A DNA stretch of 64,000 nucleotides from Burkholderiales bacterium LSUCC0115 (lineage in GTDB: Bacteria; Pseudomonadota; Gammaproteobacteria; Burkholderiales; Burkholderiaceae_A). The position numbers and the translations under genes are program-made. Below are positions 53,157-62,716 of this stretch, in pieces (the first letter of the stretch is position 1; each line of letters starts with the position of its first letter). The notes below the pieces were generated by a model, which saw nothing but the letters and a program-made list of their open reading frames with translations, was not told where the DNA came from and ran no database searches. The stretch covers positions 124,001-188,000 of the forward strand of contig WJBW01000003.1 of NCBI GenBank assembly GCA_009646425.1. The letters are read 5' to 3'.

Positions 53157-53897
53157 CTACATTCGGAAGTGTTCGCCCAGATAGACCTTTCGTACGCCGG
53201 GGTCGTCGACAATCTGGCTGGGTTCGCCGCTGGCCAATACGACACCGTCGTTCATGATGGTCGCGTGATCGCAGATGCCCAGGGTCTCTCGCACGTTGTG
53301 GTCGGTGATCAAGACACCAATGTCACGATCCTTTAAGAAGCGAATGATGCGTTGGATCTCAATCACCGCAATCGGATCCACACCAGCGAATGGCTCATCC
53401 AACAAGATGAATTGTGGAGAAGTAGCCAAGGCTCGCGCAATCTCCACCCGTCGGCGTTCACCGCCTGAGAGCGACTGGCCCAGGTTGTCTCGAATGTGGC
53501 CGATCTGCAACTCTTCCAACAATCCTTCGAGTCTTCTCTCGATCTCGCTGGCCAACAGCTTTTGACCACTGGTGTCGAGCTGAAGCTCCAAGACGGCTCT
53601 AATGTTGTCAGCGACGGACAGTCGTCGAAAGACCGAAGCTTCCTGTGGCAGGTAGGACAGCCCTTGCTGTGCACGCACGTGAATAGGCTCCTGGGTCAGG
53701 TCCTGCCCATTCAGACTGATCTGTCCGCCATCGGCTGGCACCAGACCTACGATCATGTAAAAACACGTGGTCTTGCCAGCGCCGTTAGGACCCAGCAAAC
53801 CCGCCACCTCACCGCGACGAACATTCAGCGATACGTCTTTGACGACAATTCGACCCTGATAGCCTTTGCGCAGGTTTTGGACGATCAGCTCGCTCAT
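53157..53897 (-). CDS. lptB: LPS export ABC transporter ATP-binding protein LptB
   Basis: ATPase of the LptB2FGC machine that extracts LPS from the inner membrane. The 246-residue protein has Walker [10 protein letters not shown] (residues 37-45), [15 protein letters not shown] in the Q-loop region, the [16 protein letters not shown] signature and [11 protein letters not shown] Walker B. lptA overlaps by 4 nt (ATGA). lptF and lptG are not in this window. Confidence 0.96.
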   Translation of the reverse strand: MSELIVQNLRKGYQGRIVVKDVSLNVRRGEVAGLLGPNGAGKTTCFYMIVGLVPADGGQISLNGQDLTQEPIHVRAQQGLSYLPQEASVFRRLSVADNIRAVLELQLDTSGQKLLASEIERRLEGLLEELQIGHIRDNLGQSLSGGERRRVEIARALATSPQFILLDEPFAGVDPIAVIEIQRIIRFLKDRDIGVLITDHNVRETLGICDHATIMNDGVVLASGEPSQIVDDPGVRKVYLGEHFRM

Positions 53898-54445
53898 GGC
53901 TGGGCTTCGCGTGGCATCAGGGTCATGCGGGCCCGAGGCTGACCAGGCTTGATCTCGACCTCATAGAACTCGGTGATGTTGTTGTAGCGCAGACGATCAC
54001 CGGACACCCGATCAAGCTCGTGGGCAGGCCCGACACGACGCATCACGGCATTTCCCGTCAGAACGGCAATTTCGGTCTGGTCGTTATACGTGATCAGAGC
54101 ACCCTCGCCTTCCATCCATTCGGCAACCGCTTCTCGCTTCTGCCGAAACCGAGCCGGTTTGCCTGTGACCACCGCTTGCGCTCGGCCGTCTGGCAATTGT
54201 TGGAGTTCTAGTCGATCTCCCCGAAGAATCAGGCTACCTTTGGTGAGCACCACGTTACCGGTAAAGATGCTGCGCTTGGTCTTGTCGTCGTGGTCTAGCT
54301 TGTCGGAGTCAATGTTTGTCGGTGCTTGACGGTCTGCCTTTTCCGCCTGGGCCGGTGGTGACAGGGAGCACAGGGCCATACACAGGCCGACAACGAGTAG
54401 CCCTCGAACGGTGCGATAGGGCTGGTGACAATGTGCCTCTGTCAC
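53894..54445 (-). CDS. lptA: LPS transport periplasmic protein LptA
   Basis: Periplasmic bridge protein that carries LPS to the outer membrane. The 183-residue precursor has a signal peptide ([21 protein letters not shown]) and an OstA/beta-jellyroll domain ([35 protein letters not shown]). The start is in an ATGA overlap with lptC and the end in one with lptB, so lptC-lptA-lptB are tightly coupled. Confidence 0.93.
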   Translation of the reverse strand: MTEAHCHQPYRTVRGLLVVGLCMALCSLSPPAQAEKADRQAPTNIDSDKLDHDDKTKRSIFTGNVVLTKGSLILRGDRLELQQLPDGRAQAVVTGKPARFRQKREAVAEWMEGEGALITYNDQTEIAVLTGNAVMRRVGPAHELDRVSGDRLRYNNITEFYEVEIKPGQPRARMTLMPREAQP

Positions 54446-55041
54446 GGTCTCTTCTCCTTGGGCTTGGACTCGGGCAGCATCATGCGGGTATTAGCGAGAA
54501 TCTGTAGGCGATTTGCTTTTTCGTCTAGGCGCATGCCCACACCATACAACGTCGAGCCGCCACGATGGACGGTTACCGGGTCCTGGGTCTGGGCGATTTC
54601 CTCTCTGGAGAGAAACGTCAGTGTCTCGGTCTCGACTCGCAGGGCGGGATCGTCTGCAGAGGCGTCGCGTCTAATGATCACGGACCCCCTGAGTAGGACC
54701 TCATTTTGATCGGCACTGACTTGGGCTTCGCGCGCCGTTGCGAAAACCGGGGGGCCCTCCTCAAGAAAGGAGGTCAGATTTGGCTTCACCAGCAGGGCTC
54801 TACCATCCTCGAACTGTCGGACTGTCGGTGAGACCACAATTTGACGAGGATGACCGTCAGACCCCGTGTTGACAATGGTTGCCTCTGTCACCACAGCTGT
54901 CGGACCAGTTTGTTGCTGGCTGGCCCTCACCCAGTCAGGTACTTGGGTGAGGGTGGAAAAAACCCAGGAGCTGAGGCCCAGCGCGGCCAGCAAACCCAGT
55001 GACAACAGACTCCCAATGCGGTCGGACCAGGCAGGCCGCAT
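54442..55041 (-). CDS. lptC: LPS export protein LptC
   Basis: Bitopic inner-membrane protein that passes LPS from LptB2FG to LptA. The 199-residue protein has one N-terminal helix (IGSLLSLGLLAALGLSSWVFS) and a periplasmic jellyroll (PRQIVVSPTVRQFEDGRALLVKP ... VEKANRLQI-type ending). ATG 55041 overlaps the kdsC stop by one base (TGATG). A longer frame to 55137 lies within kdsC and is false. Confidence 0.9.
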   Translation of the reverse strand: MRPAWSDRIGSLLSLGLLAALGLSSWVFSTLTQVPDWVRASQQQTGPTAVVTEATIVNTGSDGHPRQIVVSPTVRQFEDGRALLVKPNLTSFLEEGPPVFATAREAQVSADQNEVLLRGSVIIRRDASADDPALRVETETLTFLSREEIAQTQDPVTVHRGGSTLYGVGMRLDEKANRLQILANTRMMLPESKPKEKRP

Positions 55042-55625
55042 CAATGGGTCCCGTTCTGTGCATGGGACTTGCACTTCAGAATGAAGTCGCAGACCTCGCG
55101 AACCGCCCCTGCGCCGGCAGGCCATTGGGCTGTCCACATGGCCTGCCGGCGGACCTCTGAAATAGCGGTGGGCACTGAAGCTGAAAACCCAACGGCCTGC
55201 ATCACAGGCAGGTCGGGCAGGTCGTCGCCCATGTGCCCACAGGCCTGCAGTGCCAGCGACCGTCGCTGACAGATGTCCTGTAGCTGGCTCAGTTTGTCTT
55301 GAAGGCCGAGGTGTACTTCAGTCAGGCCCAGCTCTTTGCCGCGGGCGACCACCGCCGGGTGGTTTCGTCCGCTCAGGATGCCAACCAAGACGCCGGCTTC
55401 TTGGAGCATCTTCAGTCCATGACCGTCGAGCACATGAAAGCGTTTCAGGGCCTCGCCGTTGCCGTCGTAGAACAGACCGCCATCGGTCATCACACCATCG
55501 ACATCGAAGAACATGGCCTTTAGCCCTGCTGCGCGGCTTCGCGTTAAAGAATCTCTCTGCAAGACTGTGAGATCAGTGGGCGTGGTGTCTGTCGCCATGG
55601 CTTGGGTGACGGGCGGGGTCGACAT
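55041..55625 (-). CDS. kdsC: 3-deoxy-D-manno-octulosonate 8-phosphate phosphatase
   Basis: HAD-family phosphatase that releases Kdo for LPS core. The 194-residue protein has motif I FFDVDGVMTDG, GILSGRNHPAV (motif II) and GHMGDDLPDLPVM (motif IV). It lies in a one-base overlap with both kdsD and lptC. The N-terminal 25 residues before the motif are longer than usual and an internal start is possible. Confidence 0.94.
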   Translation of the reverse strand: MSTPPVTQAMATDTTPTDLTVLQRDSLTRSRAAGLKAMFFDVDGVMTDGGLFYDGNGEALKRFHVLDGHGLKMLQEAGVLVGILSGRNHPAVVARGKELGLTEVHLGLQDKLSQLQDICQRRSLALQACGHMGDDLPDLPVMQAVGFSASVPTAISEVRRQAMWTAQWPAGAGAVREVCDFILKCKSHAQNGTH

Positions 55626-56647
55626 CAGAGAATCTTGGCTTCCAGCAGGTCGTGAAGGCCAATCGCCCCAATGAGCACCCGCTGGTCATCGACGATCAGC
55701 AGGTGGTTGATACGGGTCGCATCCATCTGGTGGGCGGCCTCGGTGGCCAGCGCCTCGGCCGAAATGGTCTGGGCCGATCGGGTCATCACCTGGTCAACGG
55801 TCAAGTCAGGTGTGAGTTGGTTTTGTCCCAACAGGCGTCGCAGGTCGCCATCGGTAAAAATGCCCTGCGCACGCCCCTGTGCATCGACGACACAGGTCAT
55901 GCCCATGCGTTTAGCGCCCATCTCTGCCAGCGCATCCGTGAGCAGGGTGCCGGCGGCAACGCGCGGTATCTGATCGCCCGTTCGCATCACATCGGCCACC
56001 CGCACCAGCAGTCTGCGACCCAGGCTGCCACCGGGGTGCGACTTGGCAAAGTCTTCGGCCCGAAAGCCGCGCATTTCCAGGACGGCTACCGCCAGGGCAT
56101 CACCCAGGGCCAGAGCAGCTGTCGTGCTGGCGGTGGGCGCCAGGTTAAGGGGACAGGCTTCCTCTTTGACCGCGGCATTCAGGTGGATATCCGCGAGCCG
56201 AGCCAGTGTGGATTGGGCATGACCGGTCACGGCAATCAGCTTGGCACCCATGCGCTTGATGTGGGGAGCAATCAAACGCAGCTCGTCGGTCTCACCCGAG
56301 TAGGAAAACGCCAAGACCAGGTCGTTGGCCTGGATCATGCCCAGGTCCCCGTGCTGGGCTTCGGCCGGGTGAACAAACAGGGCTGGGGTGCCAGTTGAGG
56401 CAAAGGTGGCGGCGATCTTACGGGCCACATGACCACTCTTGCCCATGCCGGTGACCACCAGCCGACCGGTGAGGTCATAGATCGCACGAACGGCCTGGGC
56501 GGTTGCAGCATCGAGCTGATCGATCAGTCCAGCAACAGCCTGCGCCTCAATCTGAAGGACCCGGCGGCAGCGCGCCACCATCGATACGTCGTCGGCGGCT
56601 TCACCGGTCTTGGAGGGGCTTGGATGGACGGATGGTCTGGGGTTCAT
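55625..56647 (-). CDS. kdsD: D-arabinose 5-phosphate isomerase
   Basis: Converts ribulose 5-phosphate to arabinose 5-phosphate, first step of Kdo synthesis. The 340-residue protein has a SIS domain (LVVTGMGKSGHVARKIAATFASTGTPALFVHPAEAQHGDLG) and two CBS domains (residues about 220-340, MTRSAQTISAEAL ... INHLLIVDD). It is the first gene of the operon and is divergent from the Kef-type antiporter (35 bp). Confidence 0.94.
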   Translation of the reverse strand: MNPRPSVHPSPSKTGEAADDVSMVARCRRVLQIEAQAVAGLIDQLDAATAQAVRAIYDLTGRLVVTGMGKSGHVARKIAATFASTGTPALFVHPAEAQHGDLGMIQANDLVLAFSYSGETDELRLIAPHIKRMGAKLIAVTGHAQSTLARLADIHLNAAVKEEACPLNLAPTASTTAALALGDALAVAVLEMRGFRAEDFAKSHPGGSLGRRLLVRVADVMRTGDQIPRVAAGTLLTDALAEMGAKRMGMTCVVDAQGRAQGIFTDGDLRRLLGQNQLTPDLTVDQVMTRSAQTISAEALATEAAHQMDATRINHLLIVDDQRVLIGAIGLHDLLEAKIL

Positions 56648-56682
56648 AAAACAAAGTTTCGGTTGCTACACTGGCCATAGTA

Positions 56683-58686
56683 ATGGAATCAATCCTGAGT
56701 CTCATCGTGGCCCTCTTGGCCGTTTCCGTTGGGGTGGTCATGGCAGCACGGGCTGCCAAGCTGCCACCCCTGATTGGCTATTTGGTGGTGGGCGTGGCCT
56801 TTGGTCCGCACGCCCTTGGGGTGGCGCCAGACACCGATGTGACGCTCTGGCTGGCAGAGATTGGGGTGGTCTTTCTCATGTTCTCCATCGGCGTGGAGTT
56901 CAGCCTGGCCAGACTTCGGGCCATGAAGACGCTGGTCTTGGGCCTGGGCTCAGCCCAAGTCTTGCTGACCATTGCCGCAGTCTCGGGCCTGTCGCTGGCC
57001 CTGACGCCTTTTCATGGCATGCCCTGGCAGGCCTCGGTGGTGTTGGGCTGCGCGCTGTCCATGTCATCGACCGCCATGGTCATGCGCATGGCCTCTGATC
57101 GGGGTGAGCTCGAGACAGCCCATGGCCGCCCGGTGGTGGGCGTGCTGCTTTTTCAAGATTTGGCGGTGGTGCCACTCATGATCATCGTCCCGGCCTTGGC
57201 CGGCGTGGCGGCAGTCTCGTCTGGCGGTTCGGCAGACGTGGAGATGGCCCAGACGCTGGCCCTGGCCTTGGCCAAGGCGGTCTTGGTCTTGGTGATCATG
57301 GTGGTGGTCGGTCAGCGCCTGGTGGGCCCTTGGCTGACTCTGGTGGCTCGTCGCAAATCCCAAGAACTCTTCTCGCTCAACCTGCTGCTGATGACGCTGG
57401 GTCTGGCCTGGGTGACGGAGCACCTGGGCCTGTCCTTGGCCTTGGGCGCCTTCATGGCTGGCATGCTCATTTCAGAGACCGAGTTTCGCTATCAGGTGGA
57501 GGCCGACATCCGGCCCTATCGCGATGTCCTCATGGGCCTTTTCTTCATCACCGTCGGCATGCGTCTGAACTTGTCAGTCGTGATGGAGCAGGGCTGGATT
57601 CTGTTGGCCGTGTTGCTGGCTTATGTCGCCATCAAGCTCGCAGTCATCGCTGGCCTGGCCCGTCTGTTCAGCATCCCGCCAGGGCCCTCGCTCAAGGCTG
57701 GACTCTGGCTCTTTCAAGCCGGTGAATTTGGGTTTGTCTTGCTGGACCCCTCTCTCATCGGCGGGTTGCTGCCGGATCAGGTCTTACAGCTGGTCTTGGC
57801 CGGCATGGTCATCTCCATGCTCATCACGCCTTTTGTGGTCGACCGAAGCGATGGATTGGTCATGCGCTTGGCCAGGTCTGAATTTCTTCGCCGCAGCCTG
57901 GAGATTCACCGTATCGCCAGCCAGGCCGTCAGTGCGGACAAGCATCTGATCATCTGCGGCTATGGCCGTTGTGGCCAGAACCTGGCCCAGCTCTTGGATC
58001 AAGAGCACATCGACTATGTGGCGCTGGACCTCGACCCGCAGAGAACCCGTGAAGCGGCGGCAGCGGGACACTCGGTGGTCTTTGGCGATGCCGCCCGCCG
58101 CGAGACCCTCATGGCCGCCGGTATTCACCGAGCCACTTCTTTGGTCATCACCTACGCCGATCGCGCCTCGGCCACTCGGGTCATCTTGGCGGTTCGGCAG
58201 TTGGCACCTCAACTCCCGATCATCGTTCGAGCCCGAGATGACAGCGACCTCACACCACTGCGGGATGCTGGTGCGACGGAGGTCGTGCCCGAGGTCATCG
58301 AGGGCAGCCTGATGCTGGCCTCTCATGCACTGGCCTTGGCCGGGGTTCCCTTGCATCGAGTGGTCAGGCGAGTGCGTGAGGTGCGCGACACACGTTATGG
58401 CCTGTTTCGTGGGGTCTTCCGTGGCAGTGATGACGACTACCTGGAGCGGGTCGAGGATGCCATCATGCTCCGAACCTTGGTGGTCCCCAAGGCATCGATC
58501 ATGGCCGGTCGGCCGATCACTGATTTGGGGCTGACAGGATTGGGCGTAGACATTGCAACCCTCAAGCGCGCAGGCAAGCGACACCCAGTCGCTGAGGACA
58601 CCTTGCTGCTGGCCGATGATGCCCTGGTCTTGCGCGGCACGGCCGAGGCCTTGGCCGAGGCCGAGAGCTTGATCAACGCTGGGTAG
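56683..58686 (+). CDS. Kef/YbaL-type monovalent cation:proton antiporter (CPA2)
   Basis: Membrane protein of 667 residues: an N-terminal Na/H-exchanger domain of about 12 helices (IGYLVVGVAFGPHALGV ... SMSSTAMVMRMASDRGELETAHGRPVVGVLLFQDLAVVPLMII) and a cytosolic TrkA-N/RCK domain (LIICGYGRCGQNLAQLLDQ near residue 425) plus a TrkA-C domain at the end. Such proteins exchange K or Na for protons. A CPA2 gene of this kind between kdsD and mla genes is usual in betaproteobacteria. The regulator ligand is unknown. Confidence 0.88.
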   Translation: MESILSLIVALLAVSVGVVMAARAAKLPPLIGYLVVGVAFGPHALGVAPDTDVTLWLAEIGVVFLMFSIGVEFSLARLRAMKTLVLGLGSAQVLLTIAAVSGLSLALTPFHGMPWQASVVLGCALSMSSTAMVMRMASDRGELETAHGRPVVGVLLFQDLAVVPLMIIVPALAGVAAVSSGGSADVEMAQTLALALAKAVLVLVIMVVVGQRLVGPWLTLVARRKSQELFSLNLLLMTLGLAWVTEHLGLSLALGAFMAGMLISETEFRYQVEADIRPYRDVLMGLFFITVGMRLNLSVVMEQGWILLAVLLAYVAIKLAVIAGLARLFSIPPGPSLKAGLWLFQAGEFGFVLLDPSLIGGLLPDQVLQLVLAGMVISMLITPFVVDRSDGLVMRLARSEFLRRSLEIHRIASQAVSADKHLIICGYGRCGQNLAQLLDQEHIDYVALDLDPQRTREAAAAGHSVVFGDAARRETLMAAGIHRATSLVITYADRASATRVILAVRQLAPQLPIIVRARDDSDLTPLRDAGATEVVPEVIEGSLMLASHALALAGVPLHRVVRRVREVRDTRYGLFRGVFRGSDDDYLERVEDAIMLRTLVVPKASIMAGRPITDLGLTGLGVDIATLKRAGKRHPVAEDTLLLADDALVLRGTAEALAEAESLINAG

Positions 58687-58695
58687 AATGGCCTC

Positions 58696-59556
58696 ATGAG
58701 TCTGACCACAGGCACGGCCGGTAACGCGCCTTCCAGCCAATCCATTTCGCAACCAGAGCAGGCCTGTATGGTCTTTGACGGCGTTCGATTTGGGTATGGC
58801 CCCAGAACCATCATTGCGGACCTGACCCTATCGGTGCGCCCCAGAGAAGTCTTGGCCATCATGGGTGGTTCGGGCGTGGGCAAGACCACCTTGTTGCGCC
58901 TGATTGCGGGCCTGGTGAAACCCCAGGCTGGAGGTGTCTCGGTCTTTGGTGAGTCCCTGGCCGGCTATCGCGCCGACCGCCTCTACGCCATGCGCCGCCG
59001 AATGGGTCTGCTGTTTCAGTTTGGCGCCCTGTTCACCGACTTGTCTTGTTTTGAGAACGTGGCCTTCCCCCTTCGCGAACATGCCAACCTGCCTGAGTCC
59101 ATGCTTCGCGATGTGGTGTTGCTCAAACTCGAGGCCGTCGGTCTGCGCGGTGCAGCGGATCTGATGCCCAGTGAGATCTCGGGTGGCATGGCCCGCCGAG
59201 TCGCGCTGGCCCGCGCCATCGCCCTGGACCCAGAACTCATTTTGTACGACGAGCCTTTTGCGGGCCTTGACCCCATCTCACTTGGTGTGACCGCTCGCTT
59301 GATTCGCAGACTCAATGATGCATTGGGGGCCTCCTCGGTCATCGTGACCCACGACGTAGAGGAAACCTTCGAGATCGCCGATCGCATCGCCGTCTTGGCC
59401 CCTTCGTCCGACGGCGCCCGGCTGGTGGCTCTGGGGACACCACAAGACTTGTTGGCCTCGACCGACCCCTACGTCCAACAGTTCCTGGAGGGCCGTGAGA
59501 ACGGCCCGGTCCAGTTCCACTACCCAGCCCCAAGTCTGAGCGAGACTTTTCTGTGA
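58696..59556 (+). CDS. mlaF: Phospholipid transport ATP-binding protein MlaF
   Basis: ATPase of the MlaFEDB complex that keeps outer-membrane lipid asymmetry. The 286-residue protein has Walker A GGSGVGKTTLL, ISGGMARRVALARAIALDPELILYDEPFAGLDP and the His switch VTHDVEE. About 20 polar residues precede the ABC domain. mlaE begins in a GTGA overlap with its stop. First gene of the mla cluster, 9 bp after the antiporter stop. Confidence 0.95.
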   Translation: MSLTTGTAGNAPSSQSISQPEQACMVFDGVRFGYGPRTIIADLTLSVRPREVLAIMGGSGVGKTTLLRLIAGLVKPQAGGVSVFGESLAGYRADRLYAMRRRMGLLFQFGALFTDLSCFENVAFPLREHANLPESMLRDVVLLKLEAVGLRGAADLMPSEISGGMARRVALARAIALDPELILYDEPFAGLDPISLGVTARLIRRLNDALGASSVIVTHDVEETFEIADRIAVLAPSSDGARLVALGTPQDLLASTDPYVQQFLEGRENGPVQFHYPAPSLSETFL

Positions 59557-60341
59557 GACCCCTCGACCAACTCTCTCGCCTGGGGGGCGCCAGCCTGACC
59601 TTCCTAGAAGGCTTGGGTGGTTTTGCCAGGCTCACGGCCAGTCTGCTGGGGCGACTCACGGGCATTCTCAGGCGGCCGAACCTCATCGCCAGCCAAGTGC
59701 ACTTTCTGGGCAACCATTCGCTGGCCATCATCTTGGTCTCGGGCCTGTTTGTGGGTCTGGTGCTGGGCCTACAGGGCTATTACACCCTGCGTCGGTATGG
59801 CTCCGAGGAGGCCTTGGGCCTGCTGGTCGCCCTGTCTCTGGTGCGCGAGTTGGGTCCAGTGGTCACAGCACTGCTCTTTGCGGGCCGCGCTGGCACCGCC
59901 CTGACGGCCGAGATTGGACTGATGAAGGCCGGCGAGCAACTGGCCGCCTTAGAGGCCATGGCCGTCGACCCGGTGACTCGGATCCTCGGGCCTCGGTTTA
60001 TGGGGGGCCTCATCACCATGCCGCTGTTGGCAGCCTTGTTTTCGGCCGTTGGTGTCGTGGGTGGCTGGCTGATCGGGGTTGGGCTGATTGGGGTGGACGC
60101 GGGCGCCTTCTGGTCTCAGATGACCGAGGGGGTCGATTTCTATGACGACATCGTCAACGGGGTCATCAAGAGCGTTGTCTTTGGCTTTGCCGTCACCATG
60201 GTCGCCCTCTACATGGGCTACCAGGCCAGGCCCACGCCAGAAGGTGTGGCCCGTGCCACGACCATGACGGTGGTGGCCGGCTCTTTGGCGGTGCTGGGGC
60301 TGGATTTTATTCTGACGGCCTTCATGTTCGGCGCGCTCTAA
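59553..60341 (+). CDS. mlaE: Phospholipid transport permease MlaE
   Basis: Membrane subunit of the Mla ABC transporter, 262 residues, five or six helices. Motifs are GLVLGLQGYYTLRRYGSEEALGLLVALSLVRELGPVVTALLFAGRAGTALTAEIGLMK and EQLAALEAMAVDP, diagnostic of the MlaE family when read in parts. GTG start 59553 overlaps the mlaF stop. The partner MCE gene mlaD follows after 32 bp. Confidence 0.95.
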   Translation: MRPLDQLSRLGGASLTFLEGLGGFARLTASLLGRLTGILRRPNLIASQVHFLGNHSLAIILVSGLFVGLVLGLQGYYTLRRYGSEEALGLLVALSLVRELGPVVTALLFAGRAGTALTAEIGLMKAGEQLAALEAMAVDPVTRILGPRFMGGLITMPLLAALFSAVGVVGGWLIGVGLIGVDAGAFWSQMTEGVDFYDDIVNGVIKSVVFGFAVTMVALYMGYQARPTPEGVARATTMTVVAGSLAVLGLDFILTAFMFGAL

Positions 60342-60373
60342 CCCAGCGCTGCTGGCTCTGATAGGCTATTGAT

Positions 60374-60859
60374 ATGCAACGCACCATTAACCTGTTGGTT
60401 GGCCTTTTTGTCCTGTTGGGACTGGTCGCCTTGGTCTTTCTGTCGCTCAAGGTCAGCAACCTGACGACGATTGGCTCAGGCCCCAGTTACACCATTCTGG
60501 CCAACTTCGATGACATCGGCGGGCTCAAGCCCCGGGCGGCTGTTCGCAGTGCCGGTGTGGTCGTGGGCCGCGTGCGAGAGATTGGGTTCGATGACAAGCG
60601 TTACCAGGCGGTGGTGACCCTGGACATTCAAGAGGGCGTGGCCTTTCCCAAGGACAGCTCGGCCCAGATTCTGACTGCCGGATTACTGGGCGAAAAATAC
60701 ATCGGCATCCTGCCCGGGGCCGAGACAGAGTCTCTCAAGAACAACGATCGAATCAAGCTCACCCAATCAGCAGTGGTGCTCGAGAACATCATTTCCCAGT
60801 TCCTCTATAACCGGGACAGCGGCGGTGGTAACCAGGCGGCCGACGGGGGCATCAAATAA
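60374..60859 (+). CDS. mlaD: Phospholipid-binding MCE protein MlaD
   Basis: Periplasmic hexameric ring subunit anchored by one N-terminal helix (INLLVGLFVLLGLVALVFLSL). The single MCE domain (YTILANFDDIGGLKPRAAVRSAGVVVGRVREIGFD) fills residues about 40-115. The 161-residue length is normal. Its stop TAATG-type junction overlaps the mlaA start by one base. Confidence 0.95.
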   Translation: MQRTINLLVGLFVLLGLVALVFLSLKVSNLTTIGSGPSYTILANFDDIGGLKPRAAVRSAGVVVGRVREIGFDDKRYQAVVTLDIQEGVAFPKDSSAQILTAGLLGEKYIGILPGAETESLKNNDRIKLTQSAVVLENIISQFLYNRDSGGGNQAADGGIK

Positions 60860-61662
60860 TGTCCGGCGCACGGCACTGGTTCGCCACGGCTCGCATGACC
60901 TGCGCGCTGGTGTGCTTGGCCGTGCTGTCTGGTTGTGCCAGCCTGCCGGCAGGACACCAGACCGACGCCCGCGACCCTTGGGAGCGTTACAACCGCGCCA
61001 TGTTCGAATTCAACACCCAGGTCGACGATGCGGTGATCAAGCCGGTGGCCGAGGGCTACAAGGAATACGTACCAGAACCCATTCGCACGGCTTTCGGTCA
61101 CTTTTTTAGCAACCTGGGCGATATCGTCAACACCCTGCACCACTTGTTACAGGGTGAGCCGTCCAAGGCCGGCAATGCCGCCAGCAGAGTGGTCATCAAC
61201 ACGACGGTTGGTGTTTTGGGCCTTGGTGATCCGGCCGGCTCCATGGGCTATGCCAAGACCAACGAGGATTTTGGTCAGACCTTTGGCCGCTGGGGCTCAG
61301 AGCCCGGCCCCTATTTTGTGATTCCTCTCTTGGGCCCAAGCACGGTCAGGGACACGGTGGGCCGCGTGGCCGATTTTGCAGTGGATCCCTTTGATCAGAT
61401 TTTTTCGGTAGGAACCTCTACCGAATGGACCGTACGGGGCACCCGCATCGTCGATGCTCGAGCGGGCTTCTTAGACATGGAGTCCACGCTCGATGCTCTG
61501 TCTTTTGATCGCTACCTCAGCGTTCGAGATGCCTACTTGGCGCGTCGGGCTCAGCAGGTCAACGACGGCAGAACGCCCGCCCCTCATCAGCCAGCACCCA
61601 AGGCCTCGGTCGATGGCGCAGCAGGGGACCCTGCGGCACTTCAGTTTTCCAAACGGTGGTAA
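60859..61662 (+). CDS. mlaA: Outer-membrane phospholipid scavenging lipoprotein MlaA (VacJ)
   Basis: Removes mislocalised phospholipids from the outer leaflet. The 267-residue protein has a lipoprotein signal with lipobox LSGC (Cys27) and the VacJ core (DPWERYNRAMFEFNTQVDDAVIKPVAEGY ... GDPAGSMGYAKTNEDFGQTFGRWG). A disordered Pro/Ala-rich tail ends the protein. It overlaps mlaC by 7 nt. Having mlaA inside the mla operon is typical of betaproteobacteria, whereas it is separate in E. coli. Confidence 0.94.
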   Translation: MSGARHWFATARMTCALVCLAVLSGCASLPAGHQTDARDPWERYNRAMFEFNTQVDDAVIKPVAEGYKEYVPEPIRTAFGHFFSNLGDIVNTLHHLLQGEPSKAGNAASRVVINTTVGVLGLGDPAGSMGYAKTNEDFGQTFGRWGSEPGPYFVIPLLGPSTVRDTVGRVADFAVDPFDQIFSVGTSTEWTVRGTRIVDARAGFLDMESTLDALSFDRYLSVRDAYLARRAQQVNDGRTPAPHQPAPKASVDGAAGDPAALQFSKRW

Positions 61663-62405
61663 CCAACATGTTCAGCCTTTCGCATTCGGTGATCCAAAGG
61701 TCTGCTTTAACGATTAGAACAATTGATAGGCGGGGTCTGGCCCGTCGCGCAGCATGGTCGCGACGGCTGGCATTGGCCTTGTTATCGATCAGTCTCACGT
61801 GTGTGGGCCTCGGCGCGGCTCAGGCCCAAGGCCTGCCAACAGCCCAGTCGCCCGACACACTCATCAAGATGGTGACCCAGGACATCCTGGACACGGTTCG
61901 CAATGATCGCAGCCTGCAGTCGGGCGACCTGACGCGGCTCAATGCCCTGGTTGATCAGCGGGTGATGCCGGTGGTGAACTTTTCTCGGATGACGGCTCTG
62001 ACGGTGGGCATCCATTGGCGTCGAGCCTCTCCCGAGCAGCAGGAAAAACTCATGGCAGCCTTTCGCGAACTGCTGTTGCTGACTTATTCCGATGCCCTCA
62101 AGCAGGTTCAAGACACCACCGTTCAGGTCCGCCCCGCGCGTTATGCGCCGGAGGACTTGGATGTCATCGTCCGAACCTTCGTGGTTCGTACGGGTAAGGA
62201 ACCCATCCAGCTGGACTATCGCCTGGAAAAAACGCCGACTGGCTGGAAGATCTATGACTTCAACATTCTGGGCCTGTGGCTGGTAGACCACTACCGTAGT
62301 CAGTTTGGCCAGCTCGCCAGTGCCCGTGGCATCGATGGACTGATTGCAGCGCTGAACAGCAAGAACCAGTCCCTTCGAAAACTGGCTGCAAAGTCCGGCA
62401 GCTAG
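61656..62405 (+). CDS. mlaC: Periplasmic phospholipid shuttle MlaC
   Basis: Carries phospholipid between MlaA and MlaD. The 249-residue precursor has a long signal region (RRLALALLSISLTCVGLGAAQA) and the Tol-tolerance/MlaC fold (VMPVVNFSRMTALTVGIHWRRASPEQQEKLMAAFRELLLLTYSDAL ... GWKIYDFNILGLWLVDHYRSQF). ATG 61656 overlaps mlaA; ATG 61668 is an alternative. mlaB follows after 14 bp. Confidence 0.93.
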   Translation: MVTNMFSLSHSVIQRSALTIRTIDRRGLARRAAWSRRLALALLSISLTCVGLGAAQAQGLPTAQSPDTLIKMVTQDILDTVRNDRSLQSGDLTRLNALVDQRVMPVVNFSRMTALTVGIHWRRASPEQQEKLMAAFRELLLLTYSDALKQVQDTTVQVRPARYAPEDLDVIVRTFVVRTGKEPIQLDYRLEKTPTGWKIYDFNILGLWLVDHYRSQFGQLASARGIDGLIAALNSKNQSLRKLAAKSGS

Positions 62406-62419
62406 AAGCTCTGGCCCGC

Positions 62420-62716
62420 ATGTCGACGATTCAGGTTCCCTCATTGTCAGGTCCATTGACTCGCCTGCAGGCCGTCTCCGTGATGGCTCAGGCCCAAGAC
62501 TGGTTGGCCCAGGCCGCCCAAAAATCCCAAGACGAACCCCTGGTAGTCGATCTCTCATCGCTCACTCAGGTGGACACCACCGCCTTGGCTGTTTTGCTGG
62601 GCCTTAAACGAATGGCCAGTCGCCTTCACTGTCAGTTGACCTATGCCGGTGCGCCGCGGCCCTTGCTGGCGTTGGCCCGACTCTCCTCCGTAGACCAGTT
62701 GCTCGAACTCGCATGA
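62420..62716 (+). CDS. mlaB: STAS-domain protein MlaB
   Basis: Small cytosolic STAS protein of 98 residues that stabilises the MlaF dimer. The STAS pattern VVDLSSLTQVDTTALAVLLGLKRMA is clear, with the conserved Thr replacing the anti-anti-sigma Ser. Its last codons overlap the following ABC ATPase by 4 nt (ATGA). Confidence 0.88.
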   Translation: MSTIQVPSLSGPLTRLQAVSVMAQAQDWLAQAAQKSQDEPLVVDLSSLTQVDTTALAVLLGLKRMASRLHCQLTYAGAPRPLLALARLSSVDQLLELA